Assembly (NCBI GenBank): GCA_934132805.1
Contig: CAKPAB010000037.1
Location: forward strand, 1-13,392
DNA: 13,392 bases
Origin: an uncultured Clostridia bacterium
Lineage (GTDB): Bacteria; Bacillota; Clostridia; TANB77; CAG-508
Direction of reading: 5' to 3'
Shown in pieces: positions 6,151 through 13,188 of the stretch. The translations under genes and the position numbers were made by a program. The notes under the pieces were generated by a model. That model ran no database searches. It was not told the origin of the DNA and worked only from the letters and a program-made list of their open reading frames with translations. Every line of letters begins with the position of its first letter. Position 1 is the first letter of the stretch.

Positions 6151-6184
6151 AAAACCTCAAGTATATCTTTCGAACTACTTGAGG
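6151..6184 (-). terminator. Terminator of tRNA-Leu
   Basis: CCTCAAGTA (6155-6163) pairs with TACTTGAGG (6176-6184). On the minus strand the stem is followed by TTTT and further T-rich sequence. It starts seven bases beyond the tRNA CCA end. Confidence 0.85.
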
Positions 6185-6190
6185 CTTTCT

Positions 6191-6278
6191 TGGTGCAGAT
6201 GGCCGGAATCGAACCGGCACGGTTTATTCAACCGCAGGATTTTAAGTCCTGTGCGTCTACCAGTTCCGCCACATCTGC
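6191..6278 (-). tRNA. tRNA-Leu (anticodon TAA)
   Basis: This is an 88-nt class II tRNA with CCA encoded. The acceptor stem pairs GCAGATG with CATCTGC, followed by A and CCA. The anticodon arm reads CAGGA-CTTAAAA-TCCTG, giving anticodon TAA for UUA/UUG, heavily used codons in this AT-rich genome. A long variable arm (CGGTTGAATAAACCG) and a T-arm with GGTTCGATTCC confirm the leucine class. It stands alone between its own consensus promoter and terminator. Confidence 0.97.
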
Positions 6279-6315
6279 ATTTATATTTGAACTGGTTTGC
6301 CTAACGACAATTGAT

Positions 6316-6344
6316 ATTATAATATTAAGTAAAAAATTTGTCAA
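6316..6344 (-). promoter_or_regulatory. Consensus promoter of tRNA-Leu
   Basis: TTGACA (6344-6339) and TATAAT (6321-6316) are 17 bp apart on the minus strand, a perfect sigma-A promoter as expected for a stable RNA gene. Confidence 0.9.
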
Positions 6345-6446
6345 TACATTTTTAAAAATTTCTCAAATTTTTTTATTATTCTTTTTAAATCATTAATATA
6401 TACATATAAATTAATAATCTTTCAGGCAATGCACACAAAATAATGA

Positions 6447-6502
6447 TTTCCAAAAATCAATGTTTTCATCATTCTGAAATTTTCCCATTGATTTTTAGGA
6501 AA
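6447..6502 (-). terminator. Terminator of carD; member of a repeat pair
   Basis: TTTCCAAAAATCAATG (6447-6462) pairs with CATTGATTTTTAGGAAA (6486-6502), with one bulged A. The stem and also part of its 23-nt loop match the terminator at 7891-7946, so both seem to derive from one small repeat. The T-run after the stem is short, so termination strength is uncertain. Confidence 0.65.
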
Positions 6503-6553
6503 TTCTAATATTTTATTTTTATTGCATTTTAAACTCTAAAACTACATTAAATC

Positions 6554-7123
6554 TTAAACACTTGTAGTTCCATTATTGCTATCAAATGGAATAAATTTAT
6601 TAACAATGCTTTTTTTCTCAACACCTTCTGCTCTAAATGTCATAAATGATGTATTTATCTTATTTTCTATTTCTTCTTCTATTACATCTTGAGTTGCATG
6701 CTCTGCTAAAACAAGTTCACTTACTAGTATTTGTTTTGCATTATTAAGCATTTTCTTTTCTCCTGTAGATAGTCCTTTTTCCTTTTGTTTAAAACTTAAG
6801 TTTCTAACTACGTCAGCTACTTCATAAATGTCTCCACTTTTCATTTTATCCATGTTATCTCTATATCTTTTATTCCAATTTTTTTCCATCTCTGTTTCGT
6901 CTTGGCTAAGTACTTTAAATACTTGTTCTGCTGATTGTTTATCTATTATATTTCTTACACCAACCTCTTCAGCTTTTGATATTGGTACCATTACCTTTAC
7001 ATTACTTGGCATTTTTAATATATAATATGATTGTTTTTCTCCTAAAATATCTTTTTCCTCTATTGAATCTATTGTTCCTGCACCATGCATTGGGTATACT
7101 ATTTTGTCTCCTACATTAAACAT
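6554..7123 (-). CDS. carD: CarD/CdnL-family transcription regulator
   Basis: CarD-type proteins bind the RNA polymerase beta subunit and help open promoter complexes, mainly at rRNA and growth-related genes. This 189-aa protein begins MFNVGDKIVYPMHGAGTI, the classic start of the CarD_CdnL_TRCF (Tudor-like) domain, which runs to about residue 60 (ILKMPSNVKVMVPISKAEEVGVR). The rest is helical and charged, as in the DNA-binding C-terminal part of the family. ATG 7123 is chosen because AAAGGAG lies nine bases upstream; a TTG at 7132 touches that site directly. It is a single-gene unit with its own promoter (7225-7253) and terminator (6447-6502). The leader holds a hairpin followed by seven T residues, which could act as an attenuator. 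Confidence 0.92.
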   Translation of the reverse strand: MFNVGDKIVYPMHGAGTIDSIEEKDILGEKQSYYILKMPSNVKVMVPISKAEEVGVRNIIDKQSAEQVFKVLSQDETEMEKNWNKRYRDNMDKMKSGDIYEVADVVRNLSFKQKEKGLSTGEKKMLNNAKQILVSELVLAEHATQDVIEEEIENKINTSFMTFRAEGVEKKSIVNKFIPFDSNNGTTSV

Positions 7124-7162
7124 GTAAGTCAACTCCTTTCATTTTGTTAAACATTTTTCAGC

Positions 7163-7202
7163 AAAAAAATATTATAAAGTTATGTCTATATGAGATAACT
7201 TT
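7163..7202 (-). promoter_or_regulatory. Leader hairpin with T-run before carD
   Basis: AAAGTTAT (7176-7183) pairs with ATAACTTT (7195-7202), and inner TC/GA can extend the stem. Six bases further along the minus strand comes a run of seven T residues (7169-7163). It lies between the carD promoter and its ribosome binding site, so a weak attenuator is possible. The stem is AT-rich and the distance to the T-run is long. Confidence 0.35.
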
Positions 7203-7224
7203 ATTGGATTTTTTAACCATATTT

Positions 7225-7253
7225 ATTATACTACAAAAAAAGAAAAAAGTCAA
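7225..7253 (-). promoter_or_regulatory. carD promoter
   Basis: TTGACT (7253-7248) and TATAAT (7230-7225) are 17 bp apart on the minus strand. The -35 box lies inside the second arm of the dut terminator (7244-7273), so the two signals share DNA. Confidence 0.8.
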
Positions 7254-7273
7254 AGCTTTTATTTTGACTTTTT
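7244..7273 (-). terminator. Terminator of dut, overlapping the carD promoter
   Basis: On the minus strand AAAAAGTCAAA (7273-7263) pairs with TTTGACTTTTT (7254-7244), followed by further T-rich sequence (CTTTTTTTG). It lies about 55 bp after the dut stop. Confidence 0.75.
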
Positions 7274-7327
7274 ATGTTATTTTGCTCTGAAATACTGTAT
7301 TATCAAGGTAAAATTTTTTTCTTTTTT

Positions 7328-7789
7328 TTATTTTGATGTTGATCCAAATCCTCCTGTTCTTTCTCCTTCTGCAACATCGTTATCTGTTGTAAAGTATTTT
7401 TGGAATACACCTTGCCCTATTGCTTCTCCTTTTTTTATTGTTATGTCTTCTTCTTTTATATTATAAAATGCAAACATTATATGTCCGTCATTGTCTGGGT
7501 TTCCGTAATAGTCTTTGTCTATTACTCCTACACTGTTGGCTAATATTAGCCCTTTCTTTTTTGGGTTTGAACTTCTATTGTATAGCATTAATACTTCATC
7601 GTCTTGCATATATGCTTTTATTCCTGTTTTTACTAGTGTTGGTGCCATTCCTTTTTTGAAGCTTGGTATTGTTACTTCTTCTGCTGCTTCTATATCATAT
7701 CCTGCTGAATATTTTGTTTTTCTTATTGGTAAGTTTATTTCTTTTTCTTCAAAACCTTTAGCTATTTCAAATCCTCTTATTTTTTCCAT
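7328..7789 (-). CDS. dut: dUTP diphosphatase (dUTPase)
   Basis: The enzyme hydrolyses dUTP to dUMP and diphosphate, keeping uracil out of DNA and supplying dUMP for thymidylate. The 153-aa trimeric-type protein shows all five family motifs: AGYDI (29-33), NRSS (71-74), GVIDKDYYG (88-96), GQGVFQKY (125-132) and the C-terminal RTGGFGSTSK (144-153) that closes over the active site. The short stretch after motif 3 (NPDNDGHI) is of the longer kind seen in some Firmicutes and phage enzymes. ATG 7789 is chosen because AAAGGA lies nine bases upstream; an earlier ATG at 7807 has none. It is a single-gene unit between the spoVS terminator and carD, with a TTGACA promoter. Confidence 0.95.
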   Translation of the reverse strand: MEKIRGFEIAKGFEEKEINLPIRKTKYSAGYDIEAAEEVTIPSFKKGMAPTLVKTGIKAYMQDDEVLMLYNRSSNPKKKGLILANSVGVIDKDYYGNPDNDGHIMFAFYNIKEEDITIKKGEAIGQGVFQKYFTTDNDVAEGERTGGFGSTSK

Positions 7790-7843
7790 TTTAACCGTTC
7801 CTTTCATTGATATACTTTTGTTTAGAAATTTTTTCTTTCTATA

Positions 7844-7871
7844 TTTTTACATACTAATCTAAAATTGTCAA
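7844..7871 (-). promoter_or_regulatory. dut promoter
   Basis: A perfect -35 TTGACA (7871-7866) is followed after 16 bp by TAAAAA (7849-7844) on the minus strand; shifting by one base gives a 17-bp spacing with an extended TGT. The -10 match is moderate. Confidence 0.55.
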
Positions 7872-7890
7872 GCAATTTTTTATTGTAGAT

Positions 7891-7946
7891 TTAAAAAAAT
7901 CAATGGCGATATTTCATTTTTGAACTCTTTCCATTGATTTTTTTAA
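7891..7946 (-). terminator. Terminator of spoVS; member of a repeat pair
   Basis: A perfect 16-bp stem pairs TTAAAAAAATCAATGG (7891-7906) with CCATTGATTTTTTTAA (7931-7946) around a 24-nt loop. Minus-strand transcripts end in seven T residues. The sequence is related to 6447-6502, including the loop motif TTCA(A/G)AATGA. Confidence 0.88.
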
Positions 7947-7956
7947 TCTTTTTATA

Positions 7957-8220
7957 TTATACTCTTGATTCAACAATAAGTTTTATTCCTGTTCTATCTT
8001 CTCCTTCTACTTCTACCTCTGCAAAAGCTGGTATACATACCAAATCAACTCCTGATGGTGCTACAAAACCTCTTGCTATTGCTACTGCTTTTACAGCTTG
8101 ATTTAATGCTCCTGCTCCAATTGCTTGCATTTCTGCTTTGTTTGATTCTTTTACTAATCCAGCTATTGCTCCTGCTACTGAATTAGGGTTTGATTTTGAT
8201 GAAATCTTTAAAATTTCCAT
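7957..8220 (-). CDS. spoVS: Stage V sporulation protein S (SpoVS, Alba-like)
   Basis: SpoVS is a small Alba-like protein, likely nucleic-acid binding; in B. subtilis it is needed to pass stage V of sporulation and affects early division. The 87-aa length fits the family (about 86). The sequence is close to the family norm throughout, with LKISSKSNPNSVAGAIAG at the start, the conserved IGAGALNQAVKAVAIARG core and the PAFAEVEVEGEDRTGIKLIVE end. AGGAGG lies nine bases before ATG 8220. It follows ymdB as in B. subtilis, where rny, ymdB and spoVS are neighbours. It does not prove that the organism forms spores, because non-sporulating relatives also keep it. It has a candidate promoter and a strong terminator. 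Confidence 0.96.
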   Translation of the reverse strand: MEILKISSKSNPNSVAGAIAGLVKESNKAEMQAIGAGALNQAVKAVAIARGFVAPSGVDLVCIPAFAEVEVEGEDRTGIKLIVESRV

Positions 8221-8273
8221 TTTCTTTTGCCTCCTAAATTTAAATTTATTTTTGTTGCAACTTTTATAATGTT

Positions 8274-8316
8274 ATTTTACAACTTCTGGAAAAAATTGTA
8301 AATAGTTTTCTGGAAA
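8274..8316 (-). promoter_or_regulatory. Candidate spoVS promoter with overlapping repeats
   Basis: TTTACA (8302-8297) and TAAAAT (8279-8274) are 17 bp apart on the minus strand. An inverted repeat, TTTACAA/TTGTAAA (8276-8282 and 8296-8302), joins the two boxes, and TTCTGGAAA occurs twice, 24 bp apart (8284-8292 and 8308-8316). These could be an operator. I see no sigma-H box of the kind known for B. subtilis spoVS. Confidence 0.45.
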
Positions 8317-8390
8317 TTTTTTCAATTTTTCATCGCAATAAATGTGTTTTTTCGACATATATACAATCTTATATTTGAACTATGATATTT

Positions 8391-9164
8391 TTAATTTATA
8401 TATATTCTTTTTATTCCTACTACATGGGATGTATTATCATCAACATCAAAAATAACTCCATTAAATATACATTTGCCTGTTGCTATTCTATATCTTTCTG
8501 GTAATGTTGTTTCAAAGCGTTTAATTGATGCTTTTATATCCATACCTATTACAGAATTTTCTGGTCCAGTCATCCCTATATCAGTTATATATCCTGTTCC
8601 ATTTGGTAATATTTTTTCATCTGCTGTTTGTACATGTGTGTGTGTACCAAATATAGCTGTAACTTTTCCATCTAAATAGTGACCTAGTGCTATTTTTTCT
8701 GCTGTTGCTTCTGCATGAAAATCTATGAATATCATGTCCACTTGGTCTTTTATTTTTTCTATTATTTTTTTTGCTTTCAAAAATGGATTTTCTGTTAATA
8801 TATTAATATCTACTCTTCCTATCAAATTTATGACTGCTATTTTTTTGTTTTTACATGTATAAATATTATATCCTTTTCCAACAACTCCTTCTGGATAATT
8901 TGCTGGCCTAATAATTTTAGGGTTATCTATAAATTTAAAAATATCTTTTTTACCCCATGTGTGATTTCCCATTGTTACACAGTCAACGCCTTGTGATATT
9001 ATATCATTAAAGTTTTTTTCTGTTATTCCCATTCCTTCTGCTGAATTTTCACCATTTACTATTGTGAAATCAATGTTTTCTCTTTCTTTTATTTCTCTTA
9101 ATCTTGATTTTAATTCATTAACTCCTGAAGAGCCAACAATATCTCCAACTGCTAAAATTTTCAT
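8391..9164 (-). CDS. ymdB: YmdB-family metallophosphoesterase
   Basis: YmdB is a dinuclear metal phosphodiesterase; the B. subtilis enzyme hydrolyses 2',3'-cAMP and affects biofilm and motility decisions. This 257-aa protein is near the family length (about 264). The metal ligands are all visible: Asp8 in GDIVG, Glu39/Asn40 in NGENSAEG, Asn67/His68 in GNHTW, His150 in FHAEATAEK, and His175/His177 in GTHTHVQTAD. There is no signal peptide, so it is cytoplasmic. AAAGGA lies upstream of ATG 9164. It stands between the cyclophilin and spoVS. The rny gene (RNase Y) that often precedes ymdB is not next to it here; disA and a cyclophilin are there instead. Confidence 0.95.
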   Translation of the reverse strand: MKILAVGDIVGSSGVNELKSRLREIKERENIDFTIVNGENSAEGMGITEKNFNDIISQGVDCVTMGNHTWGKKDIFKFIDNPKIIRPANYPEGVVGKGYNIYTCKNKKIAVINLIGRVDINILTENPFLKAKKIIEKIKDQVDMIFIDFHAEATAEKIALGHYLDGKVTAIFGTHTHVQTADEKILPNGTGYITDIGMTGPENSVIGMDIKASIKRFETTLPERYRIATGKCIFNGVIFDVDDNTSHVVGIKRIYIN

Positions 9165-9268
9165 TTTAATCTTCCTTTCTAAGATTTCCAGCCTATTTTC
9201 TGAAGTTTTTAATCTAATTGGAAAAGAATTAAATTGATGTGGTTTAAATTGTAATCATTTTCCATTTT

Positions 9269-10042
9269 TTATTGGCCTATACCATATTGTTTATACAACC
9301 ATGACATATAATCAAATGGTGTTAAAGTTTCTGGTAATTCATAATCTATTCCATATGTTTCAACTCTTATAGCTGTAACTTTTGGGGCATCTACTGGTGT
9401 ACTTATCTCTGCATTTTCAGTATCTTCTTTTCCATCTGCTGCTTTTACTTCAACTTCTTCTATTTTGTGTACAATGTCCATTCCTTCTATAACTTTACCA
9501 AATCCTGCATAATATCCATTTAAATTTGTGTTTTCTTTTGTCATTATAAAGAATTGTGAACATGCTGAATTATAAGATTCTTCTGTTAAGCTTGATGAAT
9601 ATTGTGTATAATCAGCTCTTGCCATTGCTACTGTTCCTTCTTCAAATTTTACTGTGTTTGTTACTCCATTTGCTAAAAATTCACCTTTTATTGTGTAATC
9701 TTTGTCTTCTCCTCCTTCTTTTAAGTCACTTATTTTTGCTCCTGTTGTTCCATCTCCATTTTTTGAGCCAGTTTGTATCATAAAGTCTTTTACAATTCTA
9801 TGGAATGTTGTTCCATCGTAAAATCCATTATTTGCTAATGCTATAAAGTTAGCTACTGCTTCTGGAGCTTGGTCTGGGTATAGTTCCATTTTTATTGTTC
9901 CAAAGTTTTCTACTTCCATTGTTGCTACTGGATTTTGTGCTTTGAATGTTGCTTTTTTGTAATATCCAAATCCTACTACTCCTATTAATATTATTATTAC
10001 TATTAATGCTATTATCCAAATTATTTTTGCTAAATTTTTCAT
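9269..10042 (-). CDS. Membrane-anchored cyclophilin-type peptidyl-prolyl isomerase
   Basis: Cyclophilins speed cis-trans isomerisation of Xaa-Pro bonds and assist protein folding. The 257-aa product starts with an uncleaved-looking anchor (IIWIIALIVIIILIGVVGFGYY, residues about 7-28) without a lipobox Cys, so the catalytic domain probably faces the outside. That domain runs from about residue 40 to 215. It has FHR (80-82) with the catalytic Arg82, FMIQTG (87-92), SQFFI (162-166) and GFGKVIEGMD (180-189). The Trp of cyclosporin-sensitive cyclophilins is not seen at the matching place, as is common in bacteria. The Tyr-rich C-terminal extension (about 225-257) is unusual. GAGAGGA precedes ATG 10042. 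It lies 56 bp behind disA without a terminator. Confidence 0.92.
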   Translation of the reverse strand: MKNLAKIIWIIALIVIIILIGVVGFGYYKKATFKAQNPVATMEVENFGTIKMELYPDQAPEAVANFIALANNGFYDGTTFHRIVKDFMIQTGSKNGDGTTGAKISDLKEGGEDKDYTIKGEFLANGVTNTVKFEEGTVAMARADYTQYSSSLTEESYNSACSQFFIMTKENTNLNGYYAGFGKVIEGMDIVHKIEEVEVKAADGKEDTENAEISTPVDAPKVTAIRVETYGIDYELPETLTPFDYMSWLYKQYGIGQ

Positions 10043-10098
10043 TTTTTATCCTCTCTTTCTTTTTTAATAATATAGTTATTTAATCTTGCATTATATTT

Positions 10099-11157
10099 TT
10101 ATTCAAACATAAATTGTTCTTGCATCCTTCTTAATGATTGTCTAATTGTTCTAGCTCTAACTTCACCTATACCATCAACTTCGTCTAAGCTTTCAATGTC
10201 TGCTGCCAAAATGTGTTGAAATGATTTAAATGATGATACTAGATTTTCAACAATATTTGATGGCATTCTAGGTATTTTATTAAGGATTCTGTATCCTCTT
10301 GTATATACACCAACTTCGTCGTAGTTGTCAAATGTTTCATATCCAAGTAGTTTTGCAATTGTGTTTTCTCTAGTCATATCTTCATATTGTATTTTTGATA
10401 ACTCTTCAATTACTTTTTCTGGTGTTTTCTTTTTTCTATTATTTTTTGTTGCTACTATATAGTCTTTTATAATTAATGATTCTTCTTTTTCAAGTCCTCC
10501 CATTAGCTCTTGTAATTGCATGCTTACAAGTCTTCCATCTACACCTAGTTCATATATTTGGTTTTTAATTTCGTCTGATATTCTTCTTACTCTTTCTGCT
10601 CTTTGTATTACATCTATTACATTTTTTAATGTTACTATGTCATTAAATTCATATTCATTTAATATTGAAAGTCTGTTATCAAATACTTTTTTATATCTTT
10701 CTAATGTCTGTATTCCTTGATTTGCTTTGTTTAGTACTGCATTTGTGTCTTCTAATATGTACCTGAAGTCTCCTTTAAATATTGTAATAATATTTCTTCT
10801 TTGTGATATGCTTATTACTAATTCTCCTGTTTGTTTTGCTGTTCTTTCGGCTGTTCTATGTCTTGTTCCTGTTTCCCTTGTTTCTATTTCTCTTGAAGGT
10901 ATAAGTTGGGCATTTGCAAATAAAATTCTTTTTAGATCTCCACTTAAAACAATGGCACCATCCATTTTAGCTAATTCATATAGTTTTGAAGATGTATATT
11001 CTTCATTTATGTAAAAGCCTCCATCTACTACCTGTTTTATTACATCATTGTTGTCTGTTATTAGTAATAGTGCTCCTGTTTTTGCTCTTAATATATTTTC
11101 TAACCCATCTCTTATTGGTGTCCCTGGCGCTATTAATTTTAGTAATTCTGCTGTCAA
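10099..11157 (-). CDS. disA: DNA integrity scanning protein DisA, diadenylate cyclase
   Basis: DisA makes cyclic di-AMP from two ATP and slows synthesis when it meets branched DNA, linking DNA damage to growth and sporulation. The 352-aa length fits the family. The start is TTG at 11157, supported by AGGAGG seven bases upstream and by agreement with the usual N-terminus. The DAC domain (about 1-140) has the catalytic DGA at 66-68 and RHRTAE at 99-104. A helical linker follows (about 145-285), and the C-terminal helix-hairpin-helix DNA-binding domain includes DGIGEVRARTIRQSL (328-342). It follows radA by 79 bp, as in the B. subtilis clpC-radA-disA order; RadA is known there to inhibit DisA. 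Confidence 0.97.
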   Translation of the reverse strand: MTAELLKLIAPGTPIRDGLENILRAKTGALLLITDNNDVIKQVVDGGFYINEEYTSSKLYELAKMDGAIVLSGDLKRILFANAQLIPSREIETRETGTRHRTAERTAKQTGELVISISQRRNIITIFKGDFRYILEDTNAVLNKANQGIQTLERYKKVFDNRLSILNEYEFNDIVTLKNVIDVIQRAERVRRISDEIKNQIYELGVDGRLVSMQLQELMGGLEKEESLIIKDYIVATKNNRKKKTPEKVIEELSKIQYEDMTRENTIAKLLGYETFDNYDEVGVYTRGYRILNKIPRMPSNIVENLVSSFKSFQHILAADIESLDEVDGIGEVRARTIRQSLRRMQEQFMFE

Positions 11158-11236
11158 ATTTTTTCCTCCTTTCTGCTTTTAGTTTTCAATTGTTCTGTTA
11201 TCTTTCTTAATTTTTATAGGTTTATAATATAAGTTT

Positions 11237-12602
11237 TTATTTTAGCCCTAGTTTTTTCATAGCTTCATTTATGTCTTTGACACCTATTATATCTAATTTG
11301 AAGTTTTCTTTCAAGCTTTTTTTGTTACTTTCTGGAATTATGCATTTTTTAAAGCCTAATTTTTCTGCTTCTTTTATTCTTTTTTCAATCATGTTAATTC
11401 TTCTTACTTCTCCTGTAAGGCCAACCTCTCCCATTATTGCTACGCCTTTTTCAATTGGTGTATTTTTATAGCTAGATGCTGTTACCATCAAAATTCCTAA
11501 GTCGATTGATGGCTCATTTATTTTTAGACCTCCTACTACATTTAAGTAAACATCTTGGTTTCCTAAGTTCATTCCTGCTCTTTTTTCTAAAACTGCTATT
11601 AAGAGTGCTAGCCTGTTGTAATCTATGCCGTTTGCTGTTCTTTTTGGATATCCAAATACACTTTGTGATGTTAATGCTTGTAATTCTACTAACATTGACC
11701 TCGTTCCTTCCATACAAGAAACAATGCATGAGCCAGGTGGATTGTCTTCCCTTTCTGAAATTAATACATCTGAAGGATTTGTAATTTCACACATTCCTTC
11801 CCCTCTCATTTCAAACATGCCAATTTCATTTGTAGACCCAAATCTGTTCTTTACTCCTCTTAATATTCTGTATGAAAAATATCTTTCACCTTCTAAGTAT
11901 AAAACTGTATCTACCATGTGTTCTAGAACTCTTGGCCCAGCTATGTTTCCGTCTTTTGTAACATGCCCTATAATTATTGTTGTTATGTTTCTTGATTTGC
12001 ATACTCTCATTATTTGTGATGTTATTTCTCTTACTTGACTTACACTTCCTGCTGCAGCTGAAATTTCTTCTGAATACATTGTTTGTATTGAGTCTATTAT
12101 TACTAATTTTGGTGTTATATTTATTATGTTTTGATTTACAATATCTATATCTGTCTCTCCTAAAAATAATATGTTTTCATTATTAATTCCGCAATCTGTC
12201 AGCTCTTAATTTTATTTGTTCTGCAGACTCTTCTCCTGAAACATATAATACTTGTCCTTCTCCTTTTACTTTATCACATAATTGTAAAATTAGTGTAGAT
12301 TTTCCTATACCTGGCTCTCCTCCTAATAGTATTAATGAGCCTTTTACTAGCCCCCCACCTAAAACTCTGTCTAGCTCATCAAATCCTGTTGATGTTCTTA
12401 TTGTTTCTTTTGCTTCATATGAGTTTAGTTTTTGTGGTGTATTATTTGTCCCCTTTTCTGCTTTTAGTGAGCTGTTTTTGCTTTCTACTATTTTTTGCTC
12501 AAAAAATGTGTTCCAACTCCCACATGCTGGACATTTTCCTAGCCATTTTCCTGATTCGTATCCGCATTCGTTACATACAAATACTGTTTTATTTTTTGCC
12601 AT
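11237..12602 (-). pseudogene. radA: DNA repair protein RadA, frameshifted by one base
   Basis: RadA (Sms) is a RecA-like branch-migration ATPase with an N-terminal zinc finger. The first reading frame (12602-12183) has the Cys10/13/24/27 zinc finger, Walker A GGEPGIGKST (94-103) and the path up to RADRL, then reads RN and stops. Skipping the C at 12191 (minus strand) restores a reading frame beginning GINNENILFL, with Walker B LVIIDS, the RadA signature KNRFG (about 251-255) and the Lon-like C-terminal domain to the stop at 11237. The restored protein is 454 aa, the normal family size, so exactly one base is in excess. Start ATG 12602 follows AGGAGG. A sequencing or assembly error, a recent mutation, or frameshifting at the rare CGG codon created there could explain it. 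Confidence 0.93.
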
Positions 12603-12710
12603 ATTTCCTCCTATGCTATTATTTTATTATAATTTCTTAATGTTGTTTATATAAATATATAATAACATTTCTAATAAAATTATAATATTTAAAGTCATGC
12701 TATAATCAAT

Positions 12711-12755
12711 AAAAAAAGTATAACACATCTCAAATTGATATGCTACACTTTTTTT
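12711..12755 (-). terminator. Strong terminator of the 103-aa gene
   Basis: On the minus strand AAAAAAAGTGTAGCATATC (12755-12737) pairs along all 19 bases, with three G-T pairs, to GATGTGTTATACTTTTTTT (12729-12711) around a 7-nt loop, ending in seven T residues. It isolates the gene upstream from radA. I see no clear radA promoter between it and 12602. Confidence 0.9.
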
Positions 12756-12778
12756 GATTTTTTACTAAATTTTCACAA

Positions 12779-13090
12779 TTAATTTTTCTTTCCAAAAGTA
12801 ACTTCTTGGAATAAGAAATCATGTACTTTTTCCCAAGTAATTTCTTGATGTAAAAATTCGTTTATTTCGTCTTCAACTTTTTGTTGTTTTGGTGTTAGTT
12901 CAACTTTTATTTCTTTGTTCCAATCTATATCTTGTAACCAAAAAGCTTTGAATTTTTGCCAAAATCCTGTTTTTACTGGTAATGCTTCGTTTCTAATTGT
13001 TCCTGCATTTTCAACAACATTGTTTTCATTTACACTGTTTCCAAATGAAACTCCACCAAATACATTTGATTCTTGATTTAGTTCTGCCAT
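12779..13090 (-). CDS. Unrecognised 103-aa protein with three related short motifs
   Basis: I do not recognise this protein. ATG 13090 follows AAAGGAGG at good spacing. The first 35 residues are polar and Asn-rich and look disordered. Then FWQKFKAF begins a part in which one motif occurs three times: FWLQDIDWNK (50-59), FLHQEITWEK (79-88) and FLFQEVTFGK (92-101). The pattern is F, a bulky residue, any, Gln, acidic, Ile/Val, Asp/Thr, aromatic, any, Lys. LTPKQQKVEDEIN lies between the first two. There is no signal peptide or membrane segment; the amphipathic, Trp- and Phe-rich repeats could bind a membrane surface or a partner protein. It is a single-gene unit with its own promoter, a strong terminator and an upstream TTACA array, which suggests regulated expression. 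Confidence 0.75.
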   Translation of the reverse strand: MAELNQESNVFGGVSFGNSVNENNVVENAGTIRNEALPVKTGFWQKFKAFWLQDIDWNKEIKVELTPKQQKVEDEINEFLHQEITWEKVHDFLFQEVTFGKKN

Positions 13091-13127
13091 CTATAGTTCC
13101 TCCTTTGTGTTTATATTCTCTATTTAA

Positions 13128-13156
13128 TTTATACTATAATTCAAGATAAATATCAA
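13128..13156 (-). promoter_or_regulatory. Promoter of the 103-aa gene
   Basis: TTGATA (13156-13151) and TATAAA (13133-13128) are 17 bp apart on the minus strand, about 37 bp upstream of the ATG at 13090. Confidence 0.6.
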
Positions 13157-13188
13157 TAGTTTTATGTTTTTTTTGTATTAAGTTTTTG

